Positions 38,146 to 48,435 are shown, counted from the stretch's first letter. The stretch is 64,000 nt of DNA from Luteimonas yindakuii (GCF_004803715.2 NZ_CP039383.2:248001-312000); one strand, 5' to 3'. Notes: generated by a model from the sequence alone, not told the origin. Made by a program: numbers and translations.

Positions 38146-40038
38146 ATGAACGAAGCGCGCCGCCGCGGCCCGATCGCCCGCGTCCTGGTCGGGATCTGGG
38201 ATGCCGTGAATTTCAGCCGACGGCTGGTGTTCAACCTGCTGTTCCTGCTGCTGGTGGTGCTGTTCGTGGCCATCCTCGCCAGCCGCGAAGGCGCCACGCC
38301 GCTGCTGGAGCGCACCACGCTGGTGATCGCGCCGGAGGGTCGCATCGTCGAGCAGTACTCGGTCGACCCGACCTCGCGGATGCTGTCGCGTGCAATGGGC
38401 CAGACCGGCCCGGGCGAGGTGCAGCTGCGCGACCTGCTGCGCGCGATGGACGCCGCCGCCAAGGACGACCGCATCGAGCGCGTGTACCTGCGCGTCGACG
38501 GCCTGCTGCCGTCGGGCATGGCGACGATGCGCGAGGTCGCGGCCGGCCTGCGCGCGCTGCGCGAATCCGGCAAGCAGGTCATCGCCTACGGGCAGGGCAT
38601 GCCGCAGGGCAGCTACCTGCTCGCCGCCCAGGCCGACGAGGTCTATGTCGACCCGATGGGCTCGGGCGTGGTGCTGGAAGGCCTGGCCAGCTACGGCCTG
38701 TACTTCGGCGAGGCGCTGCGCGAGAAGCTCGACGTCGACGTGCACGTGTTCAAGGTCGGCGAGTTCAAGTCGGCGGTCGAGCCCTACATCCTCGACGCCG
38801 CCTCGACCGAAGCCAAGGAAGCCGATTTCTACTGGCTCAACGACATCTGGCAGCGCTACCTCGCCGATATCGCGCACGCGCGCGGGCTCGACGTGGCGCG
38901 CATCCAGGTCGACATCGACGGCATGGCCGACGGCATCGCCGCGGTCGGTGGCGACATGGCGCAGTACGCGCTGCAGGGCGGCCTGGTCGACGGGCTGATG
39001 ACCGAACAGCAGGTCGAGGCGCTGCTGGCCGAGCGCGGCGTGGCCGATGCCGATGCCGACTCCGGCTTCCGCAGCATCGACCTCGACGGTTACCTCGCCC
39101 ATGTCGACAGCAGCGTCGGCAGTGCGCTGTCGCGCCGCCCGCAGGTGGCGGTGGTGGTGGCCGAAGGCATGATCGTCGACGGCGAGCGTGGGCCGGGTGG
39201 CGTCGGCGGCGTCTCCACCGCGGCCCTGCTGCGCGAGGCGCGCGAGGACGACGACGTGCGCGCCGTGGTGCTGCGGGTCAACTCGCCCGGCGGCTCCGCG
39301 TATGCCTCGGAACAGATCAACCGCGAAGTCGAACTGCTCAAGGAAGCCGGCAAGCCGGTGGTGGTGTCGATGGGCTACGTGGCCGCCTCGGGCGGTTACT
39401 GGATCAGCATGAACTCCGACCGCATCTATGCCGATCCGTCGACGATCACCGGTTCGATCGGCGTGTTCGGCATGGTGCCCAACTTCACCCGCACCCTCGA
39501 CCGCCTTGGCGTGCATTCCGACGGCGTCGGCACCACCCGCTATGCCGGTGCGTTCGACCTCACCCGGCCGCTGGAGCCGGACGTGGGCCGGGTGATCCAG
39601 GCCAGCGTCGAACACATCTACCGCAACTTCGTCGGCAAGGTCGCGCAGGGCCGCAGCCGCACGCCGGAAGAGATCGACGCGGTTGCCCGCGGCCGCGTGT
39701 GGAGCGGTGCGCAGGCACGCGACCGAGGCCTGGTCGACGAGCTGGGCGGCCTGCGCGAGGCCATCGCCGATGCCGCGGGCCGTGCCGAGCTCGCGGAGGA
39801 CGGCTTCCGCGTGCGCTACATCGAGCAGCCGCTGAGCCCGTTCGCGCAGTTCCTGGCCGGCATGGGCCGCTCCGGCGCGATGGCGGCGCTGTTCGGCGAC
39901 AGCGCGCTGGCGCAGCGGCTGGCGGTGCGCGCGCTGCCGGAGATGGAGCGTCACCTGGCCGCATTCGAAGTGGCGATGGACCGTCCGGTGGCCGGCCCGG
40001 TGCGGGCGATGACCTACTGCTTCTGCCCGACGTTCTGA
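38146..40038 (+). CDS. sppA: Signal peptide peptidase SppA, 67-kDa type
   Basis: 630 residues, the two-domain long form as in E. coli. An N-terminal membrane anchor (LVFNLLFLLLVVLFVAILA) precedes the tandem ClpP-like S49 domains. The Lys of the N-domain (KVGEFKSAVEPY) and the Ser of the C-domain (AASGGYWISMNSD) form the split dyad; GSIGVFGMVPNF follows. It degrades cleaved signal peptides at the inner membrane. GGAG lies upstream of the ATG. Confidence 0.94.
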   Translation: MNEARRRGPIARVLVGIWDAVNFSRRLVFNLLFLLLVVLFVAILASREGATPLLERTTLVIAPEGRIVEQYSVDPTSRMLSRAMGQTGPGEVQLRDLLRAMDAAAKDDRIERVYLRVDGLLPSGMATMREVAAGLRALRESGKQVIAYGQGMPQGSYLLAAQADEVYVDPMGSGVVLEGLASYGLYFGEALREKLDVDVHVFKVGEFKSAVEPYILDAASTEAKEADFYWLNDIWQRYLADIAHARGLDVARIQVDIDGMADGIAAVGGDMAQYALQGGLVDGLMTEQQVEALLAERGVADADADSGFRSIDLDGYLAHVDSSVGSALSRRPQVAVVVAEGMIVDGERGPGGVGGVSTAALLREAREDDDVRAVVLRVNSPGGSAYASEQINREVELLKEAGKPVVVSMGYVAASGGYWISMNSDRIYADPSTITGSIGVFGMVPNFTRTLDRLGVHSDGVGTTRYAGAFDLTRPLEPDVGRVIQASVEHIYRNFVGKVAQGRSRTPEEIDAVARGRVWSGAQARDRGLVDELGGLREAIADAAGRAELAEDGFRVRYIEQPLSPFAQFLAGMGRSGAMAALFGDSALAQRLAVRALPEMERHLAAFEVAMDRPVAGPVRAMTYCFCPTF

Positions 40039-40159
40039 GCGACGCAGGAGCGCCTTCGCCCGTCGATGGGCGAGGGCGGGTGACGCCGGCAGGGCACGCC
40101 CGGCCGCCCGGGTGCAAGCGCCCGTGGCGGCACCGACGGGTCGAAGTCGCCGGGCTCCG

Positions 40160-40399
40160 CTACGGCGTGTCGTCCGCCTGTTCGCGCCTGCGGTGGTCGG
40201 CCTCGCGTATCGCACCTTCGACGGCCTGCGCCTTGTCGAGCGGATCCTGGATCGCGTCGCGCAGCCCGGTGGCCTGTGGCTCCGGTGGCGTGCCGGGCGG
40301 TTCGTGTTCGGGTGCGCGGCATCCGGCCAGTGCAAGCAGGACGACGCAGGCAACCGCGGCGTGACGGGCTTGGGATGCAGCGGAACGCGGTGTCGCCAT
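40160..40399 (-). CDS. Small lipoprotein of unknown function
   Basis: 79 residues. Signal sequence [11 protein letters not shown] with lipobox LAGC (Cys27), so lipid-anchored after processing. The mature ~52 residues are short and helical ([20 protein letters not shown]). Similar small lipoproteins exist in xanthomonads; no function is known. The ATG at 40399 gives the correct signal sequence; upstream extension to 40462 does not. Confidence 0.7.
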   Translation of the reverse strand: MATPRSAASQARHAAVACVVLLALAGCRAPEHEPPGTPPEPQATGLRDAIQDPLDKAQAVEGAIREADHRRREQADDTP

Positions 40400-40464
40400 G
40401 GCAGGACCTCGGTCGGGCAACTGGGGTTGGCTTATCCTACGTGCGGTCATTCGCGGGAGCATCC

Positions 40465-41241
40465 ATGGACCCCCATCGCTGGCGGCTCGACGGTCAACGC
40501 GCGCTGGTGACCGGCGGCAGCGCCGGCATCGGCCGTGCGATCGCGCGCGAACTGCTGGGCTTCGGTGCCGAGGTGATGATCGTGGCCCGCGACGGCGACG
40601 CGCTGGATGCCGCGCGCGATGAGCTGCTGGAGGAATTCCCCGCCGCGAACCTGCGCGCGATGATCGGCGACGTCGCCGACGAGGAGCAGCGTCGCGAGAT
40701 CCTCGACTGGGTCGAGGACCAGGGCGAAGGCCTCGAGATCCTGGTCAACAACGCCGGCGGCAACCTCGTGCGGGCGACCACCGAGTACGCCGAGGAGGAG
40801 TGGCGGGAGATCTTCGAGATCAACCTGTTCAGTGCCTTCGAGCTGTCGCGCTATGCGCACCCGCTGCTGGCCCAGCATCCGGGCGCGCGCATCGTCAATG
40901 TCGGCAGCGTGGCGGGGCTGACCCACCTGCGTACCGGCGCGCCATACGGCATGAGCAAGGCGGCGCTGCACCAGATGACGCGCAACCTGGCGGTGGAATG
41001 GGCCGAGGACGGCATCCGCGTCAACGCGGTCGCGCCCTGGTACATCCGCACGCGGCGCACCTCGACGGCGCTGGCCGATCCCGACTATCTCGACGAGGTG
41101 CTCGCGCGCACGCCGCTCGGGCGCATCGGCGAGCCGGAGGAAGTGGCCGCGGCGGTGGCGTTCCTGTGCCTGCCGGCCTCGGCCTATATCACCGGCGAGT
41201 GCATCGCCATCGACGGCGGCTTCCTGCAGTACGGGTTCTGA
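40465..41241 (+). CDS. Short-chain dehydrogenase/reductase (SDR), tropinone-reductase-like
   Basis: 258 residues. NAD(P)-binding [21 protein letters not shown] motif, catalytic Ser (VNVGSVAGL) and Tyr-x3-Lys ([10 protein letters not shown]), C-terminal [15 protein letters not shown]. Classical SDR fold. Substrate unknown; the sequence after the active site ([14 protein letters not shown]) is typical of tropinone-reductase-like SDRs. Divergent from the small lipoprotein. Confidence 0.9.
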   Translation: MDPHRWRLDGQRALVTGGSAGIGRAIARELLGFGAEVMIVARDGDALDAARDELLEEFPAANLRAMIGDVADEEQRREILDWVEDQGEGLEILVNNAGGNLVRATTEYAEEEWREIFEINLFSAFELSRYAHPLLAQHPGARIVNVGSVAGLTHLRTGAPYGMSKAALHQMTRNLAVEWAEDGIRVNAVAPWYIRTRRTSTALADPDYLDEVLARTPLGRIGEPEEVAAAVAFLCLPASAYITGECIAIDGGFLQYGF

Positions 41242-41265
41242 GCGCGTGCGCCGGTCGCGTCCGCG

Positions 41266-41901
41266 TCACCCGCGCACGCAGGTGGACGCCGCGTAGGTCG
41301 CTGCCAGCGCGGCGTATTCCTCCTGGCGCGCACGTGCGGCGGGCGACTGCGCCGGGGTCACCTTGAAGCGGAATTCGGCCTCGTCGACGCGGCTCTTCCA
41401 GGCGCGGCAGAGGTTGTCCTCCGGCACCACGGCACAGCGGTCCTCGACCTGTTCGCAGGCCTGGCCCGCGCCCATCGTCGACAGCCCGCCGATGCCGGTG
41501 GTGTTCAACGGCCGGCAGCGCGTGGCTGGCACCGCATCCTCGGTGAGGTAGCGCTCGTTGTCCCAGCGCGTGCACTGGTACAGCGGCGGTGGCGGTTCCG
41601 GTTCCGCGGTGGCGATGGGGTCCGGCGGCGTGGTGGTATCGGCCGGCGGCACCACCGCGGTCACCGGCAGCACGCGCAGGCCCGGCGGTGGCTGCGCCGG
41701 CACGAACGCCGGCAGCGGCGGTGCCACGTCGACCTCGATGACCTGCTGCCGCTGGCCGGCGGGGCAGGCCTCGGCGTTCTGCAGGGTTACCGTGCCGTCG
41801 GCGGCGGTGCAACGGTAGATCACGTTGCCGGCGTCCACCGGTGCCAGGGCAAGGATCGCCAGCAGGCCGGCCAGGCCCGCGACGCGCTGTCGGCTGCTCA
41901 T
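41266..41901 (-). CDS. Secreted cysteine-rich protein with DUF4124-like N-terminus (a)
   Basis: 211 residues. Signal peptide (SSRQRVAGLAGLLAILALAPVDA), then a DUF4124-like segment, VIYRCTAADGTVTLQNAEAC, and a Pro-rich linker. The C-terminal half has several Cys (YQCTRW, TRCRPLN, ACEQVEDRC, NLCRAW, STCVRG) that probably form disulphides. Periplasmic or outer-membrane role unknown. 13 bp after the second DUF4124 protein; both look like paralogues. Confidence 0.78.
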   Translation of the reverse strand: MSSRQRVAGLAGLLAILALAPVDAGNVIYRCTAADGTVTLQNAEACPAGQRQQVIEVDVAPPLPAFVPAQPPPGLRVLPVTAVVPPADTTTPPDPIATAEPEPPPPLYQCTRWDNERYLTEDAVPATRCRPLNTTGIGGLSTMGAGQACEQVEDRCAVVPEDNLCRAWKSRVDEAEFRFKVTPAQSPAARARQEEYAALAATYAASTCVRG

Positions 41902-41914
41902 CGGATTCCGCCTG

Positions 41915-42697
41915 TCAAAGCCCGCAATCCTCGGCGAGGCGTGCGTTGAGCGTGCGCTCCTCGGTGCGCAGCGTGCGGCGTTCGCTTTCCTGTGCGTTGA
42001 ACGCCTGGCGGCGGATGGTCTCGCGGCGCTCGCGCAGTCGGGCGCAGACCTCGGCGGCCGGCAACGCGGTGCAGCTGTCGCGGATCCAGGTGCCACCGCC
42101 GCCATAGCCGTAGCCATGGCCACGCTCATGGCCATGGCCGGGGGGCGGGCGTCGTGGTGGCGGTGGCGGCGGCTGCGGGACATTGCGCGCCGACGGAATG
42201 CTGATGTTGTTGACCGGCGCCGTGCTGAGCCCGCCGCGCGGCGGGCTGGCCACCGGGCGATCGCGGATCGTCGGCGGTGTGATCGGGCCATGGCCCGCGC
42301 CGTGATACGGCACCCCGAGCGTCCACAGCGGCACGAAGCGCGGATTGCCGTCGCCGGTATCGCTGGTGTAGCGATCGCCATCGGGGGTCATGCATTCGTA
42401 CATCGGCTGCGGCGTGCGCATCACGATGGTCTGCACGCTCCGTGCGGGTGGTGTGGCGGGCGGTGCCTGCGCGGGCGGCGGCGTGCGACTGCCCGGCGGC
42501 GGATCCTGCGGCCGCTGCATCGTGCGCACCTCCTGGCGCGTACCTGCAACGCAGGGTGTGTCCTGCACGGTGACGGTCCCGCTGGCGTCGGTGCAGCGGT
42601 ACAGCGTCACCTCGCCTCGCGCCGGGGCCACCGGGCCGGCAGCAAGGGCGAACGCGAGCAGTGCGGCGGCGAAGGCTCGGGGCGGGTCGCGGTCCAT
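41915..42697 (-). CDS. Secreted protein with DUF4124-like N-terminus (b)
   Basis: 260 residues. Signal peptide (AFAAALLAFALAAGP), DUF4124-like VTLYRCTDASGTVTVQDTPC, a Pro-rich stretch and a Gly/His-rich patch (PPGHGHERGHGYGYGGGG), which might bind metal. C-terminal CTALPAAEVCARLRER and charged helix. Upstream partner of the smaller paralogue; probably co-transcribed. Function unknown. Confidence 0.78.
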   Translation of the reverse strand: MDRDPPRAFAAALLAFALAAGPVAPARGEVTLYRCTDASGTVTVQDTPCVAGTRQEVRTMQRPQDPPPGSRTPPPAQAPPATPPARSVQTIVMRTPQPMYECMTPDGDRYTSDTGDGNPRFVPLWTLGVPYHGAGHGPITPPTIRDRPVASPPRGGLSTAPVNNISIPSARNVPQPPPPPPRRPPPGHGHERGHGYGYGGGGTWIRDSCTALPAAEVCARLRERRETIRRQAFNAQESERRTLRTEERTLNARLAEDCGL

Positions 42698-42786
42698 GTC
42701 CGCATCATGCGTGAGGCCGGCGACGGGTGAAAGCCGCCGGCGCCGCCGCAGGCATGGCGGGGCGGGCGGCATTCAGCAGGCAGCGC

Positions 42787-43359
42787 TCAGTCGCGCACGA
42801 CCTGGCCGCTGCGCGCGTCGCGGATCGGCGTCGGACGCTCGAGCCCGCCGGTGGCGCCGTCGACGATGGCGTCCACCGCGGCACCCAGCACCGGGTCGAA
42901 CGCCTCGAGGGTGCGCGGTGGCGGGGCACCGGCGGGATTGGCGCTGGTGGACACCAGCGGCCCACCGAACGCGCGGCACAGCGCCGCCACCACCGGGTGC
43001 GCGCTGCAGCGCACCGCGACATCGCGGTGGTCGCCACGCACCCATGCGGGCACCCGCGCGGCGGCGGGCACGATCCAGGTGTGCGGCCCGGGCCAGCTGG
43101 CGAGGACCGCGGCGCGTGCCGTCGGGTCGAGCGCATCCCAGTCGACCAGGCCGTCGAACTGGCCGGCATCGGCGGCCACCAGGATCACGCCCTTGTCGAC
43201 CGGCCGTGCCTTCAGGGCGAGCAGGCGCAGCAGCGCCGCCTCGTTGAAGGGATCGCAGCCCAGCCCCCACACCGCTTCGGTGGGATAGGCGATGACCGCG
43301 CCCGCGCGCAGCCGCGCGGCGGCGGCGTCGATCGACAGCGCGGCGGGCTGCGCGGTCAT
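42787..43359 (-). CDS. tsaC: L-threonylcarbamoyladenylate synthase TsaC (Sua5/YciO/YrdC)
   Basis: 190 residues. It makes threonylcarbamoyl-AMP for t6A37 of ANN-decoding tRNAs. Motifs GAVIAYPTEAVWGLGCDPF, KARPVDKGVILVAAD, STSANPAG. Starts 8 bp after topA stops, so it is the end of a topA-tsaC transcript, the usual gammaproteobacterial order. Confidence 0.93.
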   Translation of the reverse strand: MTAQPAALSIDAAAARLRAGAVIAYPTEAVWGLGCDPFNEAALLRLLALKARPVDKGVILVAADAGQFDGLVDWDALDPTARAAVLASWPGPHTWIVPAAARVPAWVRGDHRDVAVRCSAHPVVAALCRAFGGPLVSTSANPAGAPPPRTLEAFDPVLGAAVDAIVDGATGGLERPTPIRDARSGQVVRD

Positions 43360-43367
43360 GGCGTCGC

Positions 43368-45908
43368 TCAGAACGGTGCGTCGTCGACGTTCGACGGCGT
43401 GGCGGTCGCGCTCGCCGTGCGTGCCGCGGCCTTCTTCGCCACCGCCTTCTTCGCCACCTTGCCGGCGGCCTTTTTCGCGGTCTTGCCGGCCGCCTTCCTG
43501 GCCACCTTCTTCGTGGCTTTCTTTGCGGCCTTCTTCGTCGCCGTTGCCGGTGCCTTGGCTGCGGCCTTCTTCGCCACCTTCTTCGCCGCGACCTTCTTGC
43601 CGAAGCGCCCGCGTGCCGGCTTGCCGGTTTCCTCGAGCAGCTTCGTCACTTCCTCCAGCGTCAGCGAGGCCGGCTCGCGATCCTTGGGGATCTTGCCGTT
43701 GAGCTTGCCGTCGCTGATGTACGGCCCGAAGCGGCCGTTGAGCACCTGGATGTCGCTGCCGTCGAACGCCTTGATGATGCGGTTGCGGGCGATCTCTTCC
43801 TTCTCGTCGATCAGGAACACCGCGCGGGCGAGGTCGATGGTGTAGGGATCGTCCTCCTTCTTCAGCGAGGCATACACGCTGCCGCGCTTGGCGAACGGAC
43901 CGAACCGGCCGATGCCGACGCTGACCTCCTCGCCGTTGTTCTCGCCGAGCACGCGCGGCATCAGGTACAGCTCGAGCGCGTCCTCGAGCGAGATGGTGTG
44001 CATGCTCTGGCCGGGCTTGAGCGATGCGAACTTAGGCTTGTCCTCGGCATCCTCGGCGGTGCTGCCGATCGCAACGTACGGCCCGTAGCGCCCCAGGCGC
44101 ACGCTGACCGGCTTGCCGGTCTTGGGATCGGTGCCGAGCTCGCGGGCGCCGGTGGCCTCGTTGCGGTCGACCGATTCGGTCTTCTCCGTTACCAGTTCCT
44201 TGAACGGGCCCCAGAACTTCTCCATCAGCGGCACCCAGTCCTCCTCGCCACGGCTCACCGCGTCGAGATCGTCCTCGAGCTTGGCGGTGAAGTCGTAATC
44301 GACGTAGCGGGTGAAGTGGCTGGACAGGAACTTCGACACCGCGCGGCCGACGTCGCTCGGGCGGAACGCGCGGCCTTCCATCTCCACGTACTTGCGGAAC
44401 TGCAGGGTCTGGATGATCGACGCGTACGTGGACGGACGGCCGATGCCGTATTCCTCGAGCGTCTTCACCAGCGAGGCTTCGGTGAAGCGCGGCGGGGGCT
44501 GGGTGAAGTGCTGGTCGGCGTGGATGCGGTCGAGCGGGATGCGCTCACCGGGCTTCATCACCGGCAGCTTGCGACCTTCGTCCTCGTCGTCCTTGCCCTT
44601 GCTGTCCTTGCCCTCCTCGTACACGGCGAGGAAGCCGGGATCGATCACCGTGGTCCCGCTGGCGCGGAAGCTGTGCTCGCTGCCGGCGGCGAGGTCCACC
44701 GACACGGTGTTGAGCGTGGCCGGAACCATCTGCGAGGCGACGGCGCGCTTCCAGATCAGCTCGTACAGGCGGCGCTCGTCGTCGGAGAGGTGGCGGCCCA
44801 CCTGGGCGGGCGTGCGCAGTGCCGAGCTCGGGCGCACGGCCTCGTGGGCCTCCTGCGCGTTCTTGGATTTGGTCTGGTAGAAATTCGGCTTGTCGGGCAA
44901 TGCGCCGGTGCCGAAGTCGCGCGCGATCACGTCGCGGATCTCGCCCAGTGCGTCCTGCGACAGGCTCACCGAGTCGGTACGCATATAGGTGATGAGGCCG
45001 ACGGTGCCTTCCTCGCCGATGGCCACGCCCTCGTACAGCTTCTGCGCCACCTGCATGGTGCGGCGGGTGGTGAAGCCGAGCTTGCGCGAGGCTTCCTGTT
45101 GCAGGGTGGAGGTCGTGAACGGCGGCGCCGGGCGGCGCTTGCGCTCCTTGCTGGTGACGTCGGTGACGTGCAGGACGCCCTGTGCGGCCGCCACGATGCG
45201 GCTGCGGGCGTCCTCGGCGGTGTCGCCGTCGGTGACGGTGAACTGTTCGAACTTCCTGCCGTCGAGCTTCGTCAGCTTGGCCGAGAACGGCTGCGAGGCA
45301 TGCGCGCACGCCGCTTCGATGGTCCAGTACTCGCGGGCGATGAAGGCTTCGATCTCCTCCTCGCGCTCGACGATCATCCGCAACGCCGGCGACTGCACGC
45401 GGCCGGCCGAGAGACCGCGCTGCACCTTGCGCCACAGCACCGGCGACAGGTTGAAGCCGACCAGGTAGTCCAGTGCGCGGCGCGCCTGCTGGGCGTCGAC
45501 CAGGTCGCCGGCGATCGCGCGGGGCTTGAGCATCGCTTCCTTGATCGCGCGCGGCGTGATCTCGGTGAACACCACCCGGTGCAGTTCCTTGTCCTTGAGC
45601 AGGCCGCGCTCGCGCAGGATCTCCACGATGTGCCAGCTGATCGCTTCGCCCTCGCGGTCCGGGTCGGTCGCGAGGTAGATGCCCTGGGCGGACTTCGCGG
45701 CCTTGGCGATGGCGTCGACGTGCTTCTCGTTCTTCTCGATCAGGTCGTAGCGCATGCGGAAGCCGTCTTCCGGATCCACCGCGCCCTCCTTCGGCACCAG
45801 GTCGCGCACATGGCCGTAGGAGGCCAGGACCTGGAAGTCATTGCCGAGGTATTTGTTGATCGTCTTGGCCTTGGCGGGCGACTCGACGATGAGGAGGTTC
45901 TTGGCCAT
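43368..45908 (-). CDS. topA: DNA topoisomerase I
   Basis: 846 residues. It relaxes negative supercoils. TOPRIM domain (LLIVESPAKAKTINKYLG, ATDPDREGEAISWH), active-site Tyr in GLITYMRTDSVSLS. Two or three Topo_C repeats (RLGRYGPYVAIG, GRFGPFAKRG, NGRFGPYISDG) replace the Cys4 zinc ribbons of E. coli TopA; none are visible. The tail of about 100 residues is Lys/Ala-rich, histone-like (KKAAKKATKKVARKAAGK). The ATG at 45908 starts the conserved MAKNLLIVES; upstream MPALPEP is not conserved. Confidence 0.95.
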   Translation of the reverse strand: MAKNLLIVESPAKAKTINKYLGNDFQVLASYGHVRDLVPKEGAVDPEDGFRMRYDLIEKNEKHVDAIAKAAKSAQGIYLATDPDREGEAISWHIVEILRERGLLKDKELHRVVFTEITPRAIKEAMLKPRAIAGDLVDAQQARRALDYLVGFNLSPVLWRKVQRGLSAGRVQSPALRMIVEREEEIEAFIAREYWTIEAACAHASQPFSAKLTKLDGRKFEQFTVTDGDTAEDARSRIVAAAQGVLHVTDVTSKERKRRPAPPFTTSTLQQEASRKLGFTTRRTMQVAQKLYEGVAIGEEGTVGLITYMRTDSVSLSQDALGEIRDVIARDFGTGALPDKPNFYQTKSKNAQEAHEAVRPSSALRTPAQVGRHLSDDERRLYELIWKRAVASQMVPATLNTVSVDLAAGSEHSFRASGTTVIDPGFLAVYEEGKDSKGKDDEDEGRKLPVMKPGERIPLDRIHADQHFTQPPPRFTEASLVKTLEEYGIGRPSTYASIIQTLQFRKYVEMEGRAFRPSDVGRAVSKFLSSHFTRYVDYDFTAKLEDDLDAVSRGEEDWVPLMEKFWGPFKELVTEKTESVDRNEATGARELGTDPKTGKPVSVRLGRYGPYVAIGSTAEDAEDKPKFASLKPGQSMHTISLEDALELYLMPRVLGENNGEEVSVGIGRFGPFAKRGSVYASLKKEDDPYTIDLARAVFLIDEKEEIARNRIIKAFDGSDIQVLNGRFGPYISDGKLNGKIPKDREPASLTLEEVTKLLEETGKPARGRFGKKVAAKKVAKKAAAKAPATATKKAAKKATKKVARKAAGKTAKKAAGKVAKKAVAKKAAARTASATATPSNVDDAPF

Positions 45909-45972
45909 GTGGCTTGGGGGTTCCGGGAGCGCGGGCAACGGCGGGTCGGCCGGCAGGATCTTGCAGAAAGGG

Positions 45973-45999
45973 ACGCCCGGGGCGAGGAACCCCGGGCGT
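45973..45999. terminator. Hairpin terminator between the GYF-like gene and topA
   Basis: ACGCCCGGGG (45973-45982), loop, CCCCGGGCGT (45990-45999), 10-bp GC stem. On the minus strand it is followed by CCCTTTCTGC, and on the plus strand by GCGTCTTTTCT. It sits 84 bp after the GYF-like gene stop and 64 bp before the topA start, so topA likely has its own promoter. Confidence 0.6.
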
Positions 46000-46083
46000 G
46001 CGTCTTTTCTAGTGGAATCATGTCGGGGTGGCCGATGTCAAGCCGGCCGACCCCGCGGGGCCGCGATTGTCGCTGCTTCGCGA

Positions 46084-46545
46084 TCAGGAAGCGAGCCGGG
46101 CCACCAGCAATGTCAATCCCAGGAGCAGCAGGACGGCTGCGGCCCAGGGCCAGGCGCGTGGCGGGCTGGTGACATCCGGCGCGGAGCTGGCAGTGGCCCG
46201 GTCGACAGGCGGCGCAGGCTCGGGACCCGCGGCCGGTGGGGCGGCTCCCGCTCGCTGGTCAGGACCATGTGCGTCGACCGCCGTCCCGCCCAGCGCGCGC
46301 GATGCATCCGGGTACGCCGTGGCCAGCGCCTCCAGACGCCCGTCGCCGTGCAGACGGAAGGCGTCGCGGCGGCCGCGCAGGGGCCCGGGCGGCGTCGGAT
46401 CTGCGTCGGACCAGACCTCGGAATCCGCGCGCAGGTGGCCGAACCGGTACAGCCGCGCCAGCGCATCGATGTCGTATGGCCCGCAGGCGCGGCCGCGGGC
46501 ATCGCGGTAATGCCAGCAGGCGGGGTCGGGGCGGGGCGTGCTCAT
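46084..46545 (-). CDS. GYF-like (DUF4339) protein with C-terminal membrane anchor
   Basis: 153 residues. N-terminal GYF_2/DUF4339-like fold: CWHYRDARGRACGPYDIDAL and a Trp-containing EVWSDADPTPP. A Pro/Ala-rich linker precedes a single C-terminal hydrophobic helix (WAAAVLLLLGLTLLVARLAS), so it is tail-anchored. GYF domains bind Pro-rich peptides. Function unknown; sits between smg and topA. ATG at 46545; 46554 and 46572 are alternatives. Confidence 0.75.
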   Translation of the reverse strand: MSTPRPDPACWHYRDARGRACGPYDIDALARLYRFGHLRADSEVWSDADPTPPGPLRGRRDAFRLHGDGRLEALATAYPDASRALGGTAVDAHGPDQRAGAAPPAAGPEPAPPVDRATASSAPDVTSPPRAWPWAAAVLLLLGLTLLVARLAS

Positions 46546-46618
46546 GCGTTCCATGCGAAGGCGGCGCTGCATCCGGCAGCGCCAGGAAAACCGGGGCGCG
46601 GCGCGCCCCGGCGCCGGG

Positions 46619-47092
46619 TCAATGCACCGGCTCGGGCTCGTCGGCGAAGATCTGGGTTTCCATCCAGGCGTAGGCGGCCTCGCTGCCGGGCTGGTTGAAC
46701 AGCACCATCAGCACCACCCACTTCAGGTCGTCGAGGTCCAGATCGTCCTGGTCCAGCGCCATGGCACGGTCGATCACCAGCTCGCGCTGGTGCGCGTCGA
46801 GCACGCCGTGCTGTTCCAGGAACAGCAGGAAGCCGCGGCATTCCTGGTCGAGCTTGTCGAGTTCGGGGCCGGCGAACATGCGCACCGGCCCGTGCGGGCG
46901 CGGCGTGGCCGGGCCCGGGCGCTGCTCGGCCAGGGCATCGAGCCAGTCGAACGCCTTGCTGATCTCGGCCGGGCTGAAACCGGCCTGCAGCAGCCCGGTC
47001 TGCAGCGAATCGCGATCGCGCAGCAGGTCCGCTTCGTCGGTGAAATAGTGTTCGAACAGGTAGAGCAGGACGTCGAGAATGCTCTCTTTCAT
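46619..47092 (-). CDS. smg: Smg protein (DUF494)
   Basis: 157 residues, matching the family ([44 protein letters not shown]). Role unknown. Start codon overlaps the dprA stop (ATGA, 47089-47092), so it is translationally coupled. Confidence 0.92.
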   Translation of the reverse strand: MKESILDVLLYLFEHYFTDEADLLRDRDSLQTGLLQAGFSPAEISKAFDWLDALAEQRPGPATPRPHGPVRMFAGPELDKLDQECRGFLLFLEQHGVLDAHQRELVIDRAMALDQDDLDLDDLKWVVLMVLFNQPGSEAAYAWMETQIFADEPEPVH

Positions 47093-48300
47093 TTCCCCCG
47101 GCCTGCGCCCCGTGGACGCTTCGTTGCGGATATGCGGGAGTACCGGCCGTGCTCGACCAGAACGCGGCCTTCAAGCTCCATGAGCAGCAGCATGGAGGAC
47201 ACCTCGGCCATCGTCAATCCAGTGCGCGACGCCAGCCGATCCATATCCGTTGGGTCATGCCCGAGGGCTGCCCACAATCGGTTGTAGTCGGGGTCTTCGC
47301 GTTCAGGATCCACGCCCGGGGCCGCCGAAGGCGGCTCCGCACACGATGTGGGGCCGTGCAGACGTCCATGCAAGGCGTGCGCCAGCACCTGCGCGATCGG
47401 GTCCAGGGCGCCGATCACCTCCTCCGGGGACTCGACCAGGGCGGCGCCCTCGCGGATCAGCCGGTGGCAGCCACGCGCCATCGGGTTGTGCAGCGAGCCG
47501 GGGATGGCGAACACCTCGCGCCCGGCCTCGGCGGCAAGGCGGGCGGTGATGAGCGCGCCGGAACGCAATGCCGCCTCCACCACCAGCGTGCCCAGCGACA
47601 GCGCGGCGACGATGCGGTTGCGCGCGGGGAAATGCTCGCGCAGGGGCCGGGTGCCGGGCGGGAACTCGCTGACCACCGCGCCCTGCCCGGCGATCCGCGC
47701 CTGCAACGGCGCGTTCGCACCGGGATAGGCGATATCCGGACCGCAGCCCAGCACCGCGATCGTCGGCGCCCCGGCCTCCAGCGCCGCCGTGTGCGCGCAG
47801 GCATCGATGCCCAGCGCCAGCCCGCTGGCGATCCCGAGCCCGGCGCGCACGAAGGCGTGGCTGAAGGCGGTCGCGTGCTCGCGACCGGCCGCGCTCGGAT
47901 TGCGGCTGCCGACGACCGCCACCATCGGATGCCACAGCAGCGACGGATCGCCGGCGATGAACAGTCCCAGTGGCGCGCCGGGGGCGTCGCGCAGCAAGGG
48001 CGGATAGTCCGGATCGTTGCAGCCGATCAGATGATGGCCGGGTCGCGCCAGCCAGGCCGTGGCCGCCGTCATCTCCGCGCCACCGGCCCGGTGCAGCGCC
48101 GCGTGCTGGCCTGCATCCAGGCCGGCCGCGTGCCAGGCATCCGCGCCGGCGGCGATGGCCGCCGTGGCGCTGCCGTGGGTGGCGAGGAGGCGTCGGCGCG
48201 GCGCCGCCGCACCGCCGGCGAGCAGCAGGCGGAGGAGGGCGTGCGGGTCTTCGGCCGGGGTTCGGGCTCGGGTGGAGGTTGGGCTGACGGCAGTATCCAT
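47089..48300 (-). CDS. dprA: DNA processing protein DprA (Smf)
   Basis: 403 residues. It protects incoming single-stranded DNA and loads RecA during natural transformation. Rossmann-like domain: [83 protein letters not shown]-terminal winged-helix domain follows ([20 protein letters not shown]). The start at 48300 matches the family; the frame continues upstream without similarity. Overlaps smg by 4 bp. Confidence 0.93.
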   Translation of the reverse strand: MDTAVSPTSTRARTPAEDPHALLRLLLAGGAAAPRRRLLATHGSATAAIAAGADAWHAAGLDAGQHAALHRAGGAEMTAATAWLARPGHHLIGCNDPDYPPLLRDAPGAPLGLFIAGDPSLLWHPMVAVVGSRNPSAAGREHATAFSHAFVRAGLGIASGLALGIDACAHTAALEAGAPTIAVLGCGPDIAYPGANAPLQARIAGQGAVVSEFPPGTRPLREHFPARNRIVAALSLGTLVVEAALRSGALITARLAAEAGREVFAIPGSLHNPMARGCHRLIREGAALVESPEEVIGALDPIAQVLAHALHGRLHGPTSCAEPPSAAPGVDPEREDPDYNRLWAALGHDPTDMDRLASRTGLTMAEVSSMLLLMELEGRVLVEHGRYSRISATKRPRGAGRGK

Positions 48301-48435
48301 GCGTCGAGTGTCGGGCGCGGTGGGCGGCGGCCGCCGTCGGCGGCATCCGCACCGCCATGTAGGACTTGGCCGCACCACGGCGCACCGGTGACCTTGCCCA
48401 TACGACGGGTTGATGGCATCGCGTCCGGCGAAACG

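Noticed and set aside
43998..46172. 724-codon frame antisense to topA
   Set aside because: Shadow of topA; rich in His/Arg/Leu typical of reverse frames in high-GC genes.
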